Below are positions 53,953 to 62,573 of a stretch of DNA of 64,000 bases, piece by piece. Position numbers and translations under genes: made by a program. Position 1 is the first letter of the stretch, and each line of letters starts with the position of its first letter. This stretch comes from Candidatus Rifleibacteriota bacterium (GTDB lineage Bacteria > Muiribacteriota > Ozemobacteria > Ozemobacterales > Ozemobacteraceae). A model generated the notes under the pieces. That model made no database searches and was not told the origin of the DNA. It saw nothing but the letters and a program-made list of their open reading frames with translations. Location of the stretch: positions 1 to 64,000 of the forward strand of contig JAAYVD010000172.1 in NCBI GenBank assembly GCA_012517355.1, given 5' to 3'.

Positions 53953-54792
53953 TCAGAGGGGGGCGCCGCAGTATTTGCAGAACCTGGCGTCGGCGTCGTG
54001 GCCGCCCGCGCTGCAGGCCATGCAACACTGGGTGCTGACCGGTTCCTCGCGGTCGGGGGTCCGGCGGGTCATCTCGGCGGTGACGATCCCGGTGGGGACC
54101 GCGATGATCGCGTAGCCGAGGATCATGACGAGGCTGGCGAACAGTTGGCCGGGCAAGGTCTTGGGGGTGATGTCGCCGAAGCCCACGGTCGTCAGGGTGA
54201 CGATGGCCCAGTAGATGCCGACGGGGATGTTGGTGAACCCGTTCTCGGGGCCCTCGATGACGTACATCAGGGAACCGATGACCGTGACGAGGGCGGCGAT
54301 CGCCAGCAGGAAGACGGTGATCTTGGGCTGGCTGGCCACCAGGGCCCGGCGCAGCACCTCGGCCTCCTTCAGGTAGTTGGCCAGCTTGAGGATGCGGAAG
54401 ATCCGCAGCAGGCGCAGGGTGCGCAGCGAGATCAGGACGTGGGCCCCCGGCAGCAGCACCCCCAGGTAGGTCGGGACGATGGCCAGCAGGTCGATCATGC
54501 CGAGCCAGCTGAAGACGTATTTCCAGGGCCGCACCACGCACAGCAGGCGCATGGCGTACTCGACGGTGAACAGGATGGTGAAGAACCACTCCCCGACCCG
54601 GAGGGCCGCCCCGTATCCGGCTTCCAGCCCGTCCACGCTTTCCAGCATCACCAGGCCGACGCTGGCCAGGATGCTGGCGATCAGGGCCAGGTCGAAGGCC
54701 CGCCCCGCCGGAGTGTCGCTCTCGAAGATGATCTCGTGCCACCGGCGGCGCCAGCCTGACAGGGATTCCCGTTCGGGGGTGGTCGGTTCCAT
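53953..54792 (-). CDS. Voltage-gated-type potassium channel with C-terminal zinc ribbon
   Basis: A 279-residue six-helix Kv-type channel. S1-S3 lie in residues about 33-110, S4 carries regularly spaced arginines (L-R-T-L-R-L-L-R-I-F-R-I-L-K, about 123-136), and S5-pore-S6 follow with the selectivity filter TTVGFGD at 201-207. The cytoplasmic tail ends in a zinc-ribbon-like C-C-M-A-C ... F-C-K-Y-C-G-A motif, unusual for this family and a possible regulatory or metal-sensing module. AAAGGAGGAAC precedes the ATG. It is co-transcribed with the small membrane protein gene 25 nt upstream. Confidence 0.93.
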   Translation of the reverse strand: MEPTTPERESLSGWRRRWHEIIFESDTPAGRAFDLALIASILASVGLVMLESVDGLEAGYGAALRVGEWFFTILFTVEYAMRLLCVVRPWKYVFSWLGMIDLLAIVPTYLGVLLPGAHVLISLRTLRLLRIFRILKLANYLKEAEVLRRALVASQPKITVFLLAIAALVTVIGSLMYVIEGPENGFTNIPVGIYWAIVTLTTVGFGDITPKTLPGQLFASLVMILGYAIIAVPTGIVTAEMTRRTPDREEPVSTQCCMACSAGGHDADARFCKYCGAPL

Positions 54793-54817
54793 GTTCCTCC
54801 TTTGCCCGCGGGGCAGG

Positions 54818-54979
54818 TCAACGGTTCCCCGCGCCGCCCCGCTTCATCTGCCAGACACCGTAACCCAGCAGCAGGAAGCCGACCACGACGAGGGCGCCCG
54901 AACTGTCGGTGCCGCGCAGGGCCAGGTGGCCCGAGGCCCCGCCCACGATCATGATGATCCCGAAGATGACATTGCCCAT
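54818..54979 (-). CDS. Small membrane protein upstream of the K+ channel
   Basis: A 53-residue protein. Two hydrophobic helices (about 2-20, with Gly/Ser/His in the middle, and 28-44) flank an R-G-T-D-S-S turn; the C-terminus is basic (M-K-R-G-G-A-G-N-R). AGGAGG 5 nt before the ATG and the own promoter upstream make it a real gene in spite of its size. It ends 25 nt before the channel start, so it could be an accessory subunit; that is inference. Confidence 0.75.
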   Translation of the reverse strand: MGNVIFGIIMIVGGASGHLALRGTDSSGALVVVGFLLLGYGVWQMKRGGAGNR

Positions 54980-55032
54980 GCGATCCTCCTGCCCGGACGG
55001 AATTGGCTGCGGGGCGGTCCGGGCGCGGTTCC

Positions 55033-55061
55033 ATGATGCCGAGGGCGCCGGGAAAATGCAA
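55033..55061 (-). promoter_or_regulatory. Promoter for the small membrane protein and K+ channel
   Basis: Minus strand TTGCAT (55061-55056), 17-bp spacer, CATCAT (55038-55033). The leader is about 47 nt. Confidence 0.55.
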
Positions 55062-55100
55062 GTCGGAGGGACGTTCGAACGGCACGTCGGAGGAAACCCC

Positions 55101-55222
55101 GTTCTTCATCCACCCATCGTTGCTGATGGAGCAGATCGTGCCGGCGACCCCCTTCGCCATTTCCCCCGCCTTCTCCCTTTCCCCTGCCTCCCTCGCTTTT
55201 CTGCCGAAATGCGGAAGTCTCT
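55101..55222 (+). repeat. Family C pyrimidine-rich repeat, copy 2
   Basis: GTTCTTCATCCACCCATCG, GCAGATCGTGCCGGCGACCC, TTCGCCATTTCCCCC and TTCTGCCGAAATGC correspond to copy 1 at 51.5 kb, in the same orientation. Confidence 0.8.
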
Positions 55223-55225
55223 TTC

Positions 55226-55331
55226 TGGAGCGGATTTTCGGTCCGTTTCGGTCTGCCTTGCCGATGGGGAGAGAGTCTGACGGAATCAACATCCATGAGG
55301 GAAGTCACGATTGCCGAGGAGGAACTGCCAG
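55226..55331 (-). repeat. Family B dispersed repeat, copy 5 (inverted, diverged)
   Basis: CCCCATCGGCAAGGCAGACCGAA (read on the minus strand) and a CGGCAATCG end correspond to family B; the centre is eroded. It follows directly on family C, as at 51.6 kb. Confidence 0.6.
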
Positions 55332-55347
55332 GGGGGAAGCCTGCCGC

Positions 55348-55376
55348 TTGCCAACCTCCCGTTCCATCCCTATGAT
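55348..55376 (+). promoter_or_regulatory. Promoter for the Ala/Pro-rich exported protein
   Basis: TTGCCA at 55348-55353, 17-bp spacer, TATGAT at 55371-55376. The leader is about 55 nt and ends with GGAGG before ATG 55439. Confidence 0.65.
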
Positions 55377-55438
55377 GGTAAGAGGTGGCCGGGAACGGGA
55401 AGACACATGCCCCCGCGGCCGCCCCGGAGGCACCCGCC

Positions 55439-56695
55439 ATGATGTCCACACGCGCCCGCCCCTGGACCCGCCGGGTCCCGGTGGCCCTGCTCTTGTTGTC
55501 CTTCCTGGCCGCCCAGGTCGTCGGTGCCCAGGTCGGGGCCGGCCGGCCCCTGCCCACCGCCCCCGCCGCGGTCGAACCGGACGTCGTGGCCGCCTCGCCG
55601 GATGACGACGACCTCCGGCGGCCGGTGTCCTCCCCCGTGGACCCGGACCTCCTGCCGGCCGCCGCGCGCACCCCCGCCGTGCCGGCGGACGACGAACCGG
55701 TGGGCGACGCCCCCGAGCAGTTGTCCCCCATCCCCGTCGGATCGGAGCCGATTCCCGCCACCCCCGGCCCCGCCTCGCCGCCCCGCCAGATGAGCACCGC
55801 CGAGACCGCCGCCTGGACCGCGGCGCGCGCCGCCGCCTCGGCTGCCGGTTCCACCCTGGGCGCGGCCGCCGGGGCCGTCGCCCTGCCCGCCGTCGTCACC
55901 GCCATCGTGGGGGCGCTCGGCATCTCCACCGCCGGCACCGGGTTCGTCGGGGCGGTGCTGATTCCGGCCATGCCCGTGGTGGGTAAGATCCTCGGTTCCG
56001 CCCTCGGGTCGGCCCTCTTCTCCAGCGTCGTGGCCGTGGCCTACGAGGTGCGCATGAACCGGTTCCGGCCCGTGCCCAAGACCGCCCAGGAGATCGCCCG
56101 CGAGGTGGCAAAGTCGGCCGCCCTCGAGGCCGTCGCCGGGGCCCTCACCGGCGGCCTGGGAGGCGGGGCGGCCACCGCTGCCGGCCAGAGCCTGAAAACG
56201 ACCCTTACCGAGATCCTGAAGAAGGCCGCCATCCGGTTCGCCGGCCAGACCGCCATCCAGGTCCTGGTCAAGAGGTTGCCGGGAATGCCCGCCCCGGGCG
56301 GCGGCGGCATGGACCCGCTGCCCCCCATGGAAGCAGCCCCGCCTGACGAACCGGCCATCGCCCCGCCCGCCAGTTCCCCGGCCACCGCCACCCCCGTGGT
56401 CAGCGGCCCGCAAGGGTACAACCCCCTGGCCAACTCCCGCCCCCAGGCCCTGGTGGGCGAGTACGGCGCGGGCGCGGCCGACGAGGGGATGCAGGAGGAA
56501 GGCGCCTCCTACGCCGATTCCGGGCCGGGCGACACCGAACCGGCCCGCGGGTTCTCGGCCCACGTCGAAAAGACCGCCCGCACCGGGATGATCATCGAAC
56601 CCCTGGCCGCGGCCGCCGCCTGCCTGCCCCGCCACCTCGGGGCCGCCCTCGGCCTGCGGATGACCATTTCCGTCTGTTTGTACAAGATGCTCTGA
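55439..56695 (+). CDS. Exported Ala/Pro-rich protein with glycine-zipper segments
   Basis: A 418-residue protein of unknown function. A signal peptide spans about residues 8-32 (VALLLLSFLAAQVVGAQ). An acidic, Pro-rich region follows to about 115. Residues about 120-200 are Ala/Gly-rich and hydrophobic (A-A-S-A-A-G-S-T-L-G-A-A-A-G-A, then G-K-I-L-G-S-A-L-G-S-A-L-F), the look of a glycine zipper that can enter membranes. A second Ala/Gly block lies near 225-255. The C-terminal 14 residues, including I-S-V-C-L-Y-K-M-L, come from the first unit of a 113-bp duplication, so the original C-terminus may have been changed. GGAGG precedes the ATG. Confidence 0.7.
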   Translation: MMSTRARPWTRRVPVALLLLSFLAAQVVGAQVGAGRPLPTAPAAVEPDVVAASPDDDDLRRPVSSPVDPDLLPAAARTPAVPADDEPVGDAPEQLSPIPVGSEPIPATPGPASPPRQMSTAETAAWTAARAAASAAGSTLGAAAGAVALPAVVTAIVGALGISTAGTGFVGAVLIPAMPVVGKILGSALGSALFSSVVAVAYEVRMNRFRPVPKTAQEIAREVAKSAALEAVAGALTGGLGGGAATAAGQSLKTTLTEILKKAAIRFAGQTAIQVLVKRLPGMPAPGGGGMDPLPPMEAAPPDEPAIAPPASSPATATPVVSGPQGYNPLANSRPQALVGEYGAGAADEGMQEEGASYADSGPGDTEPARGFSAHVEKTARTGMIIEPLAAAAACLPRHLGAALGLRMTISVCLYKML

Positions 56696-56866
56696 GACAG
56701 CCCCCGCGGGTGTTTCCCGGCGCGGAATGGAGCCCCGCCTCCCACCGCCTGGGCGCCGCCATCGGCCTGCGGATGACCGTCCCCGCCTGTTTGTACAACA
56801 TGAACTGAGGCTTGGCCCACGGCCGTTTCCCAGCGCAGATCGAAATCCCCACGCCCGGCCGTCTGG
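56640..56866. repeat. 113-bp imperfect tandem duplication
   Basis: Two units, with GGCCTGCGGATGACC at 56651 and 56764, share CTGTTTGTACAA(G/C)ATG, CTGAG and GTTTCCC(G/A)GCGC(G/A)GA. The first unit overlaps the 3' end of the preceding gene, the second is non-coding. Between-unit divergence is about one base in four in the tail, so the event is not recent. Confidence 0.8.
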
Positions 56867-56922
56867 AGGGGGGCAGAGGGGGAGGCCCGTTTCGTGTCGG
56901 CCTCGGGCCGGTCGGGATCGGC

Positions 56923-57753
56923 CTACCGCTGCGGAGGTAGAGGGTTCTCTTGGTGCAGGGCGTCGAAACGGCCCTGCCGGACGAACAGGCGGCGGACGAC
57001 GTCCGGCAGTTCACCGGCGTCGAGCCCGGGGGGGAGCGACCCGGCGAGGGCGACGGCGACGGCCATGGCGCGGGCGGGGGAGACCGTCTCGAGGCGGCGC
57101 ACGAGTTCGAGCCACCGGCGGGCGGTCGCCGGGTCGAGGGTCTCGCCGGTGTTGACCATGATGATCAGTTCGTCGTGCGGGTCGTCGAGCACGGCCCGGT
57201 CGATCAGCATGCGGACCTTGAAGAACTCGTGGAAACTGCTGATCTCGGTCGAGTTCTGGATCGGCCACCCGTAGCCGGGCTGGTTGACCAGGATGCCCGC
57301 GGGGTTGGGGTGCGGCCAGGTGTTTTTCGGGATGAACATGGTGATCGCGTACTGGTCGGGCGCGGTGCCGCCCTGGTGGCGGTCGAAGAAGCACGAGGCG
57401 ATCGGTTTGTGTTCGAAGGTGAAGACGTCGAACCGCTTCGGCACGTCCTCGAGCTGCAGCACCGCCGAATAGCTCAGGACCCCAGGCCTGACCGGGATCT
57501 CCTTCTGCGCCCGCTGGTAGCCAGGGGCCCAGGCATTGACCCGGATGCGGGTTCCCGCCAGCTTCGCCTCGATGGTGGCGTGGGGAATGAGCACGTAGAG
57601 GCTGGTGCGCACCTCGACGTCGACCGCGAAGGGCCCCACCACCTGGGTGGCCGCCCCGGCCGGGGTCATGCCCCCGCCGAGGAACATGAGGACAAGCAGG
57701 GAAATCCCTGCCATCAACTTCTCAACGGTCTGGCGCCCCTGTACTCCGTGCAT
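56923..57753 (-). CDS. Exported protein of the murein-peptide cassette
   Basis: A 276-residue protein without recognised family. A signal peptide lies at about 13-35 (LMAGISLLVLMFLGGGMTPAGAA). The mature N-terminal half is beta-rich (V-D-V-E-V-R-T-S-L-Y-V, I-R-V-N-A-W-A-P-G-Y) and could be a carbohydrate- or peptide-binding domain; a single cysteine sits in A-S-C-F-F-D. The C-terminal half contains a long F-H-E-F-F-K-V-R-M-L-I segment and a helical end. GGGGGA precedes ATG 57753. It is on the same strand as the epimerase gene, 260 bp downstream and beyond a family A repeat, so it may be a separate transcript. Confidence 0.7.
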   Translation of the reverse strand: MHGVQGRQTVEKLMAGISLLVLMFLGGGMTPAGAATQVVGPFAVDVEVRTSLYVLIPHATIEAKLAGTRIRVNAWAPGYQRAQKEIPVRPGVLSYSAVLQLEDVPKRFDVFTFEHKPIASCFFDRHQGGTAPDQYAITMFIPKNTWPHPNPAGILVNQPGYGWPIQNSTEISSFHEFFKVRMLIDRAVLDDPHDELIIMVNTGETLDPATARRWLELVRRLETVSPARAMAVAVALAGSLPPGLDAGELPDVVRRLFVRQGRFDALHQENPLPPQR

Positions 57754-57905
57754 GCCTTTCCCCCTGTACCGCGTTTCGAGGAATGGTGTTGGCTTCATCC
57801 TACCACAGGTTCCGTTCCCTGGGCAGCAGCGGTCAGCTCGCGCCGGGCCAGGCGGGCGGTCCGGCACGGGACCACCGGCGCCGTCCCGGTGGGGCCGGCA
57901 GGGGA

Positions 57906-57990
57906 GGGCCCCTTTGGGGTGCGCGAAACTCGCGTTTCGCGCCGCCTTCCGTGGCGGCAAAGGGGCACTTCCGACATCGTGTCGGTTGGG
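57906..57990. repeat. Family A palindromic repeat, one unit
   Basis: A well-conserved unit (GCGCGAAACTCGCGTTTCGCGC, GCCGCCTTCCGTGGCGGC, CCGACATCGTGTCGG) 23 bp beyond the epimerase stop codon. Confidence 0.9.
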
Positions 57991-58012
57991 ACCCGGTCAC
58001 CCGGCGACCCGG

Positions 58013-59101
58013 TCAGTCCCATTCGACGCCGTCGATGCCCTCGACGCCGAGGCCCGGGACCTCGGGAAGGGACAGCCAGGCACCGTCGAGAACGGCCCCG
58101 CCCCGCACCGGGTCGGCGGCGCACAGCGAGGGGCTGTCCAGGTCGTAGCGGGTGATGATGGCCCGGCCGCAGGCCAGGTGGGCGGCGGCGGTGACGCTCA
58201 GCTTGCTTTCCATCATGCAGCCCATGAAACAGGGGACGGCATGCAGCTCGGCGAGGGCGGCCAGCCGCCGGGCCCCGCGCAGGCCGCCGGTCTTCATCAG
58301 CTTGATGTTCAAAAAGTCGGCGGCGCGCAGGGCGATCAGCCGCTCCGCGTCGAGCCCCGAGAACACGCTCTCGTCGGCCAGCACGGGGGTGTCGATCCCA
58401 TCGCGCACCTCCTTGAGGCCTTCGAAATCGTGGGCCGGCACCGGTTGTTCGACCAGCTCGATGCCCAGGTCGGCGGCCTCGAGTGTGCGCATGATGCGGA
58501 CGGCCTCGCGCGGAGTCCAGCCCTGGTTGGCGTCGAGCCGGATCACGACGTCGGGGCCGACCGCCTCGCGCACGGCCCGGATGCGGGCCAGGTCGAGGGT
58601 CGGCTCCTTCCCCACCTTCGTCTTCAGGATGCGGAACCCGCGGCCGACGGCCTCGCGGGCGTCGCGGGCCATCTCCTCGGGGCTGTTGACGCTGATCGTC
58701 AGGTCGGTCTCGATCCGGTTCCGGAACCCGCCGAACAGCCGGAAGAGCGGGATGCCGTAGAGCTTCCCGAACAGGTCGTGCACGGCGATGTCGACGGCCG
58801 CCTTGGCGCTGGTGTTCTTCAGGCAGGCCGCATCGAGCGTGTTGAGGGTGTCGTCGAGGTTGGCGATGTCCTTCCCCACCAGGCGCGGGGCGATGAACTC
58901 GTGGATCGCGCCCCGGATGCCGCCCAGCGAGTCGCCGGTGACCGCCCCGGTCGGGGGGGCCTCGCCCAGCCCGGTCGTCCCGGTGTCGGTGTCGACGGCC
59001 ACCACCACCGAGCGGAGGTGCTCGAGGGTGCGCAGCGCGGTCTTGAACGGCTTGCGCAAGGGAATGGACACGATGCCGGTGCGAATGGCCTTGATGATCA
59101 T
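58013..59101 (-). CDS. Dipeptide epimerase (L-Ala-D/L-Glu epimerase type)
   Basis: A 362-residue enolase-superfamily enzyme of the muconate-lactonising subgroup. Catalytic lysines are in L-K160-T-K162-V-G and N-I-K267; metal ligands are D190 (R-L-D-A-N-Q), E218 (V-E-Q-P) and D243 (L-A-D-E-S). The C-terminal R-Y-D-L-D-S-P holds D320 and D322, the DxD that binds the substrate amino group in dipeptide epimerases. It converts murein-derived L-Ala-D-Glu to L-Ala-L-Glu for breakdown. Neighbouring NlpC/P60 peptidase and membrane permease genes on the same strand support this role. Substrate could also be another dipeptide. Confidence 0.92.
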   Translation of the reverse strand: MIIKAIRTGIVSIPLRKPFKTALRTLEHLRSVVVAVDTDTGTTGLGEAPPTGAVTGDSLGGIRGAIHEFIAPRLVGKDIANLDDTLNTLDAACLKNTSAKAAVDIAVHDLFGKLYGIPLFRLFGGFRNRIETDLTISVNSPEEMARDAREAVGRGFRILKTKVGKEPTLDLARIRAVREAVGPDVVIRLDANQGWTPREAVRIMRTLEAADLGIELVEQPVPAHDFEGLKEVRDGIDTPVLADESVFSGLDAERLIALRAADFLNIKLMKTGGLRGARRLAALAELHAVPCFMGCMMESKLSVTAAAHLACGRAIITRYDLDSPSLCAADPVRGGAVLDGAWLSLPEVPGLGVEGIDGVEWD

Positions 59102-59225
59102 GGGTTCCTCCGTGGGTGGCTTCGGAATGGGCGGGTGGGGTCGAGGGAGGGTCGGGAGGGTCTTCCCGGCCGCGTCCGACCTCTCGCCCGCGCCTGCAGG
59201 TATGCCAACACACGCAGGCTCGTCC

Positions 59226-59279
59226 GCGTTTGTCGGTTCGCCCGCGTTTGTCGGTTCGTCCGCGTCTGTCGCCTTGCCG
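59226..59279. repeat. 18-bp tandem repeat, three copies
   Basis: GCGTTTGTCGGTTCGCCC and two variants follow each other in the gap between the peptidase stop and the epimerase start. The region is non-coding. Confidence 0.8.
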
Positions 59280-59339
59280 TGCCGTTTCGCCCGCCGTCTC
59301 GAGCCCCGCCGCGCTTCGGGTCGGCTGCCAGGGTCCGGC

Positions 59340-60809
59340 TCACCGGCGGGACGCCTCCAGCCGGAACTCGCGGGCGGCGTAGAGGCCTTCCATCCAGGGT
59401 TTGCCGCTCGACAGGAAGGTGGCCAGCAGGGGCGTGACGAAGACCAGCCGGGCCGTCGAGCGCTTCATCTTCCCGTCGGCGTCGGGCACGCTGAAGCCGG
59501 CGAAATCGTGGATGATGTAGTAGTCGTCGGCCTCCCGGCCGACGTAGAGCATGGCGTGGCCATCCATGTAGACGGGCGTCGGGGCGGGCAGGCGGTCGAA
59601 CAGGGCACGCCGCTCGGCCAGGGGCATGCCTTTCGGCATGGCGTGGGTGATTCCCAGCGCCTTTTTCCCCTGTTCCCCGGCGTTGCGGGGCAGCCAGACG
59701 CCCATGCTGCGGAAATTGTCCATGATGAAGGCGCTGCAGTCGCGGGTGTTGAACATGCCGCCCCAGCCGTAGCGCTGGCCGAGGAACTTGAACGCCTGCC
59801 CCAGGATGTGGCGCGGCGTCAGCGGCAGGTAGCCGATGCGCACGTCGTCGGCGCGGGCGACCAACGCGAGGCGCCATTCGAGGTTCCCCTCGGCGTCGCG
59901 CGCCGGCAGCTTCAGGACCCAGCTGCCCGCCGGGTGCTGCCCGTCGATCACCATCGGGATCTCGTCGCGTTTCGCCAGGGGGGCCCGCACCCCCATGTCG
60001 AGCTGCAATTCCGAGATCTCGGGCCGCTTGGGGTTGTAGGTGGTGAACACCTGCTTGCCGGTGACCACCAGGAAAGGCTCGGTGTCGAGCACGCGGAACA
60101 TGGCGCGCCGCTCCCCGAGCGCGACGGCAGCCTTGGGCACCCAGGCCAGGTAGTGGTAGGCCTGGGCCAGGAACCACTGCCCGTCGGCGCTCTCGTGCAG
60201 CACCGCCAACGGTTCGAGCGGGTAGAGGGCGGTCTCCATGAACTTGTCGAACTCGTAATCGTCCGGTTCCCCGAAGACCTGGTCGGTGGTGGGGAAGGTG
60301 CGCATCTCGGTCCGCTTGACGGTCACCCCGAACCGCACCCGCACCAGGTCGGGAACGCCGGCGACGTTCAGCGTCTCCTCGAGCCGGTCGAAATACCCGT
60401 CGTCGACCGGCTGGCCGGCCAGATACACGGTCTTCGACGGGCGGCTGCTCAGCTTCGCGATCAGCTTCCGCACCTCGTCACCCGGCATCACGGTCGGGAA
60501 GATGCGCAGGTCCTTCAGCACCTCGCACTCCCGCAGGTTGCGGCGATTGTAGCGGCCGATCTCGGCGGGGGTCATGATCACCCGGTCGGGGTCGGGCAGC
60601 CGGCTGGCCCAGAACTCGCTGTCGAGCATGGCGTCCGACACGCCGGGGATCTGCGGGTCGAACTGGATGAACCGTGAGGTCGCCGTGGCCACCGCCTGCC
60701 GCATGGCGGACCGCCCGGCGGCCGCGGCCGGGGCGGCGGCGCCCAGGACGAGGGCGAGGGCGAGCAGGACGGGGATCAGCCCGGAGGTCGGGGGAAAGGC
60801 GTGGTGCAT
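59340..60809 (-). CDS. Exported SH3-NlpC/P60 murein peptidase
   Basis: A 489-residue exported cysteine peptidase of the YkfC type (gamma-D-Glu-diamino acid endopeptidase). A signal peptide covers about 1-32. An N-terminal helical region and two SH3-like modules (about 160-320: F-G-V-T-V-K-R-T-E-M-R-T-F-P, then V-F-T-T-Y-N) precede the NlpC/P60 domain. Catalytic residues are C358 in T-R-D-C-S-A-F-I, H418 in D-G-H-A-M-L-Y-V and probably H433 in I-I-H-D-F. GAGAGGA precedes the ATG at 60809. It probably releases L-Ala-D-Glu from murein peptides for the epimerase encoded next. Confidence 0.9.
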   Translation of the reverse strand: MHHAFPPTSGLIPVLLALALVLGAAAPAAAAGRSAMRQAVATATSRFIQFDPQIPGVSDAMLDSEFWASRLPDPDRVIMTPAEIGRYNRRNLRECEVLKDLRIFPTVMPGDEVRKLIAKLSSRPSKTVYLAGQPVDDGYFDRLEETLNVAGVPDLVRVRFGVTVKRTEMRTFPTTDQVFGEPDDYEFDKFMETALYPLEPLAVLHESADGQWFLAQAYHYLAWVPKAAVALGERRAMFRVLDTEPFLVVTGKQVFTTYNPKRPEISELQLDMGVRAPLAKRDEIPMVIDGQHPAGSWVLKLPARDAEGNLEWRLALVARADDVRIGYLPLTPRHILGQAFKFLGQRYGWGGMFNTRDCSAFIMDNFRSMGVWLPRNAGEQGKKALGITHAMPKGMPLAERRALFDRLPAPTPVYMDGHAMLYVGREADDYYIIHDFAGFSVPDADGKMKRSTARLVFVTPLLATFLSSGKPWMEGLYAAREFRLEASRR

Positions 60810-61054
60810 GGGTGAATCCTCTCTTGTTCCTCGGGAATGGGGGCGCGCCGCCGTGGCCCGGGGGGCTGGGTCGTCACGGACCGGGCGGGCAGGGCGGGCG
60901 GGGTGGCAGGCGGCGCCGGTGACGAGGGTGCTCCCGCCCCGGCGGGGATGGGGGGCGGCCGCATCCCAGGCTGCGCGGGGGTCGGGGGCGCTTCGGCCCC
61001 GGGGGGCCGGTGGGGCGGCGGGACTGGACGGACGCATGGCGGGCGGCCTTCCCA

Positions 61055-62212
61055 TCACAGGAGGGACAGGATCTGGCCCACCAGCAGGCCGACACCGGTG
61101 CCGACGATGTAGCCCATCATCGCCATCAGGACGCCGACGGGGATGAGCACCTCGCTGTAGGCGGCGGCCAGGATTGGGGCCGAGGCCACGCCGCCGATGT
61201 GGGCCAGGCTGGCCACCCCGCAGGTGAACAGGTCGAGCCGCAGCAGTTTGGCGATCAGCGCCAGCGACACGGCGTGGATGCCGATGATCAGCGTGCCGCA
61301 GAAGATGTAGAAGGGGGCCTGGGTCAGCTCCGAGAAGTTGGCGCGCGAGCCCATCAGGGCCACCATCAGGTACAGGATCAGGTTGGACAGCATCGAGATG
61401 CCGGGGGTCTTGCCGAGGGGCGTCAGGCCGCCCGCCACGCCGGCGACGGTGGCCAGCATGACGACCCAGGTCGAGGTCGACAGGAACGACCAGGTGGGCA
61501 GATACCCGGCCGTGGCTTTGCACAGAGCGGCGATCAAAAACCCCACCCCCAGCAGCAGGACGAGGTGGTGGAATTCCATTTCGGCGTGGGCGGTGGTCTG
61601 TTCGCGGGCGAGCTGCGCCCCGACCTCGTCGATCTGGCTGGTATCGGCGCCGGTCCAGCGGTTGAACCGGTGGGCGGCCGGCACGCAGGCGAGCAGGACC
61701 ATCACCCAGACCGCGTAGTTCACCGAATCCATCAGGAGGGTGTACCCCATCTGCGAGTCGGGCACCTCGAGAGCCTTCTGCACGGCAACCATGTTCCCGG
61801 TGCCGCCGATCCAGGAGCCGCACAGGGCGGCGAAGGTCTTCCAGGTGTGGGGCTCCCAGTGGCTGCGGAAGGCGGCGAAGACGACGATGAAACCCAGGCA
61901 GATGGTCGCCGTGGCCGAGAAGAAGCCCAGCAGCATGCGCGGCCCCAGCTTGAACACCTCGCGGATGTTGCAGCGAAGCAGCATCAAAAAGATCATCACC
62001 TGCAGCAGGTTGTCCTTCAGCTGCCCATAGTAGAGGTTGACCTCGTCGCTCTTCTGCCACAACCCGGCCGTCGACAGCGTCATGACCAGGAAATACAGCA
62101 CGACGATCCCCGGCACGTATTCGAAGAAGGCCTTGTACCGGCGGTCGAGCTGCACGATCACCGCCGTGATGAAGAGAAGCACCGCCAGATACGTAAAGCC
62201 GCTCGTGATCAT
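61055..62212 (-). CDS. DUF819 family membrane transporter
   Basis: A 385-residue integral membrane protein with about ten helices, matching the DUF819 (YjcL-like) family. Typical elements are G-S-W-I-G-G-T-G-N-M-V-A-V near residue 130, G-G-L-T-P near 265 and the C-terminal A-H-I-G-G-V-A-S-A-P-I-L-A-A-A-Y motif near 345. Two inverted halves are likely. Family members are proposed permeases of unknown substrate. Here the gene precedes the murein peptidase and epimerase genes on the same strand, which suggests dipeptide or muropeptide uptake. ATG 62212 lies 7 nt after a -10 box; ATG 62221 is the alternative but lies within that box. Confidence 0.85.
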   Translation of the reverse strand: MITSGFTYLAVLLFITAVIVQLDRRYKAFFEYVPGIVVLYFLVMTLSTAGLWQKSDEVNLYYGQLKDNLLQVMIFLMLLRCNIREVFKLGPRMLLGFFSATATICLGFIVVFAAFRSHWEPHTWKTFAALCGSWIGGTGNMVAVQKALEVPDSQMGYTLLMDSVNYAVWVMVLLACVPAAHRFNRWTGADTSQIDEVGAQLAREQTTAHAEMEFHHLVLLLGVGFLIAALCKATAGYLPTWSFLSTSTWVVMLATVAGVAGGLTPLGKTPGISMLSNLILYLMVALMGSRANFSELTQAPFYIFCGTLIIGIHAVSLALIAKLLRLDLFTCGVASLAHIGGVASAPILAAAYSEVLIPVGVLMAMMGYIVGTGVGLLVGQILSLL

Positions 62213-62219
62213 GGCAGGC

Positions 62220-62225
62220 ATTCTA
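62220..62225 (-). promoter_or_regulatory. Extended -10 promoter of the DUF819 cassette
   Basis: Minus strand TGG-TAGAAT, an extended -10 element without a good -35. Only 7 nt separate it from ATG 62212, suggesting a leaderless transcript as for the double kinase. Confidence 0.5.
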
Positions 62226-62573
62226 CCAAAGGGAAAATGGCGCCACCACCCTATTTTTGCGGGTTCCGCCGGATGACGGTCATGAGGGGGGGCGAACCAT
62301 GGCCTGACACTGATGACCACCCTGAACACGAGGAGTGAGGAGAGCCTGGAAAGTTGCCGTGTTCCTCAGAACCGCAGGGGAAGCGGGGAAGGTGGGGAAG
62401 GGGCGACCGGGGTCGAAACCTCCCGGCGGGGCAAGAGGGTTCGGGTTTTGGGGTGGCAGCGAAAGAAATCAGGCCTCGGCCATCTGGAATGGCGGAGATC
62501 CATGGAATCAGGGGGATTCCCGGCAATGAACTGACGGACCAGCGGGGCCGAACGGTGATCCGGCCAGCCTTCT
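62226..62573. other. Intergenic region, possible remnant of family C
   Basis: The gap between the DUF819 promoter and the acetyltransferase stop contains a purine-rich stretch (GGGGAAGCGGGGAAGGTGGG at about 62382) that resembles family C read on the opposite strand. No gene or RNA is supported. Confidence 0.35.
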
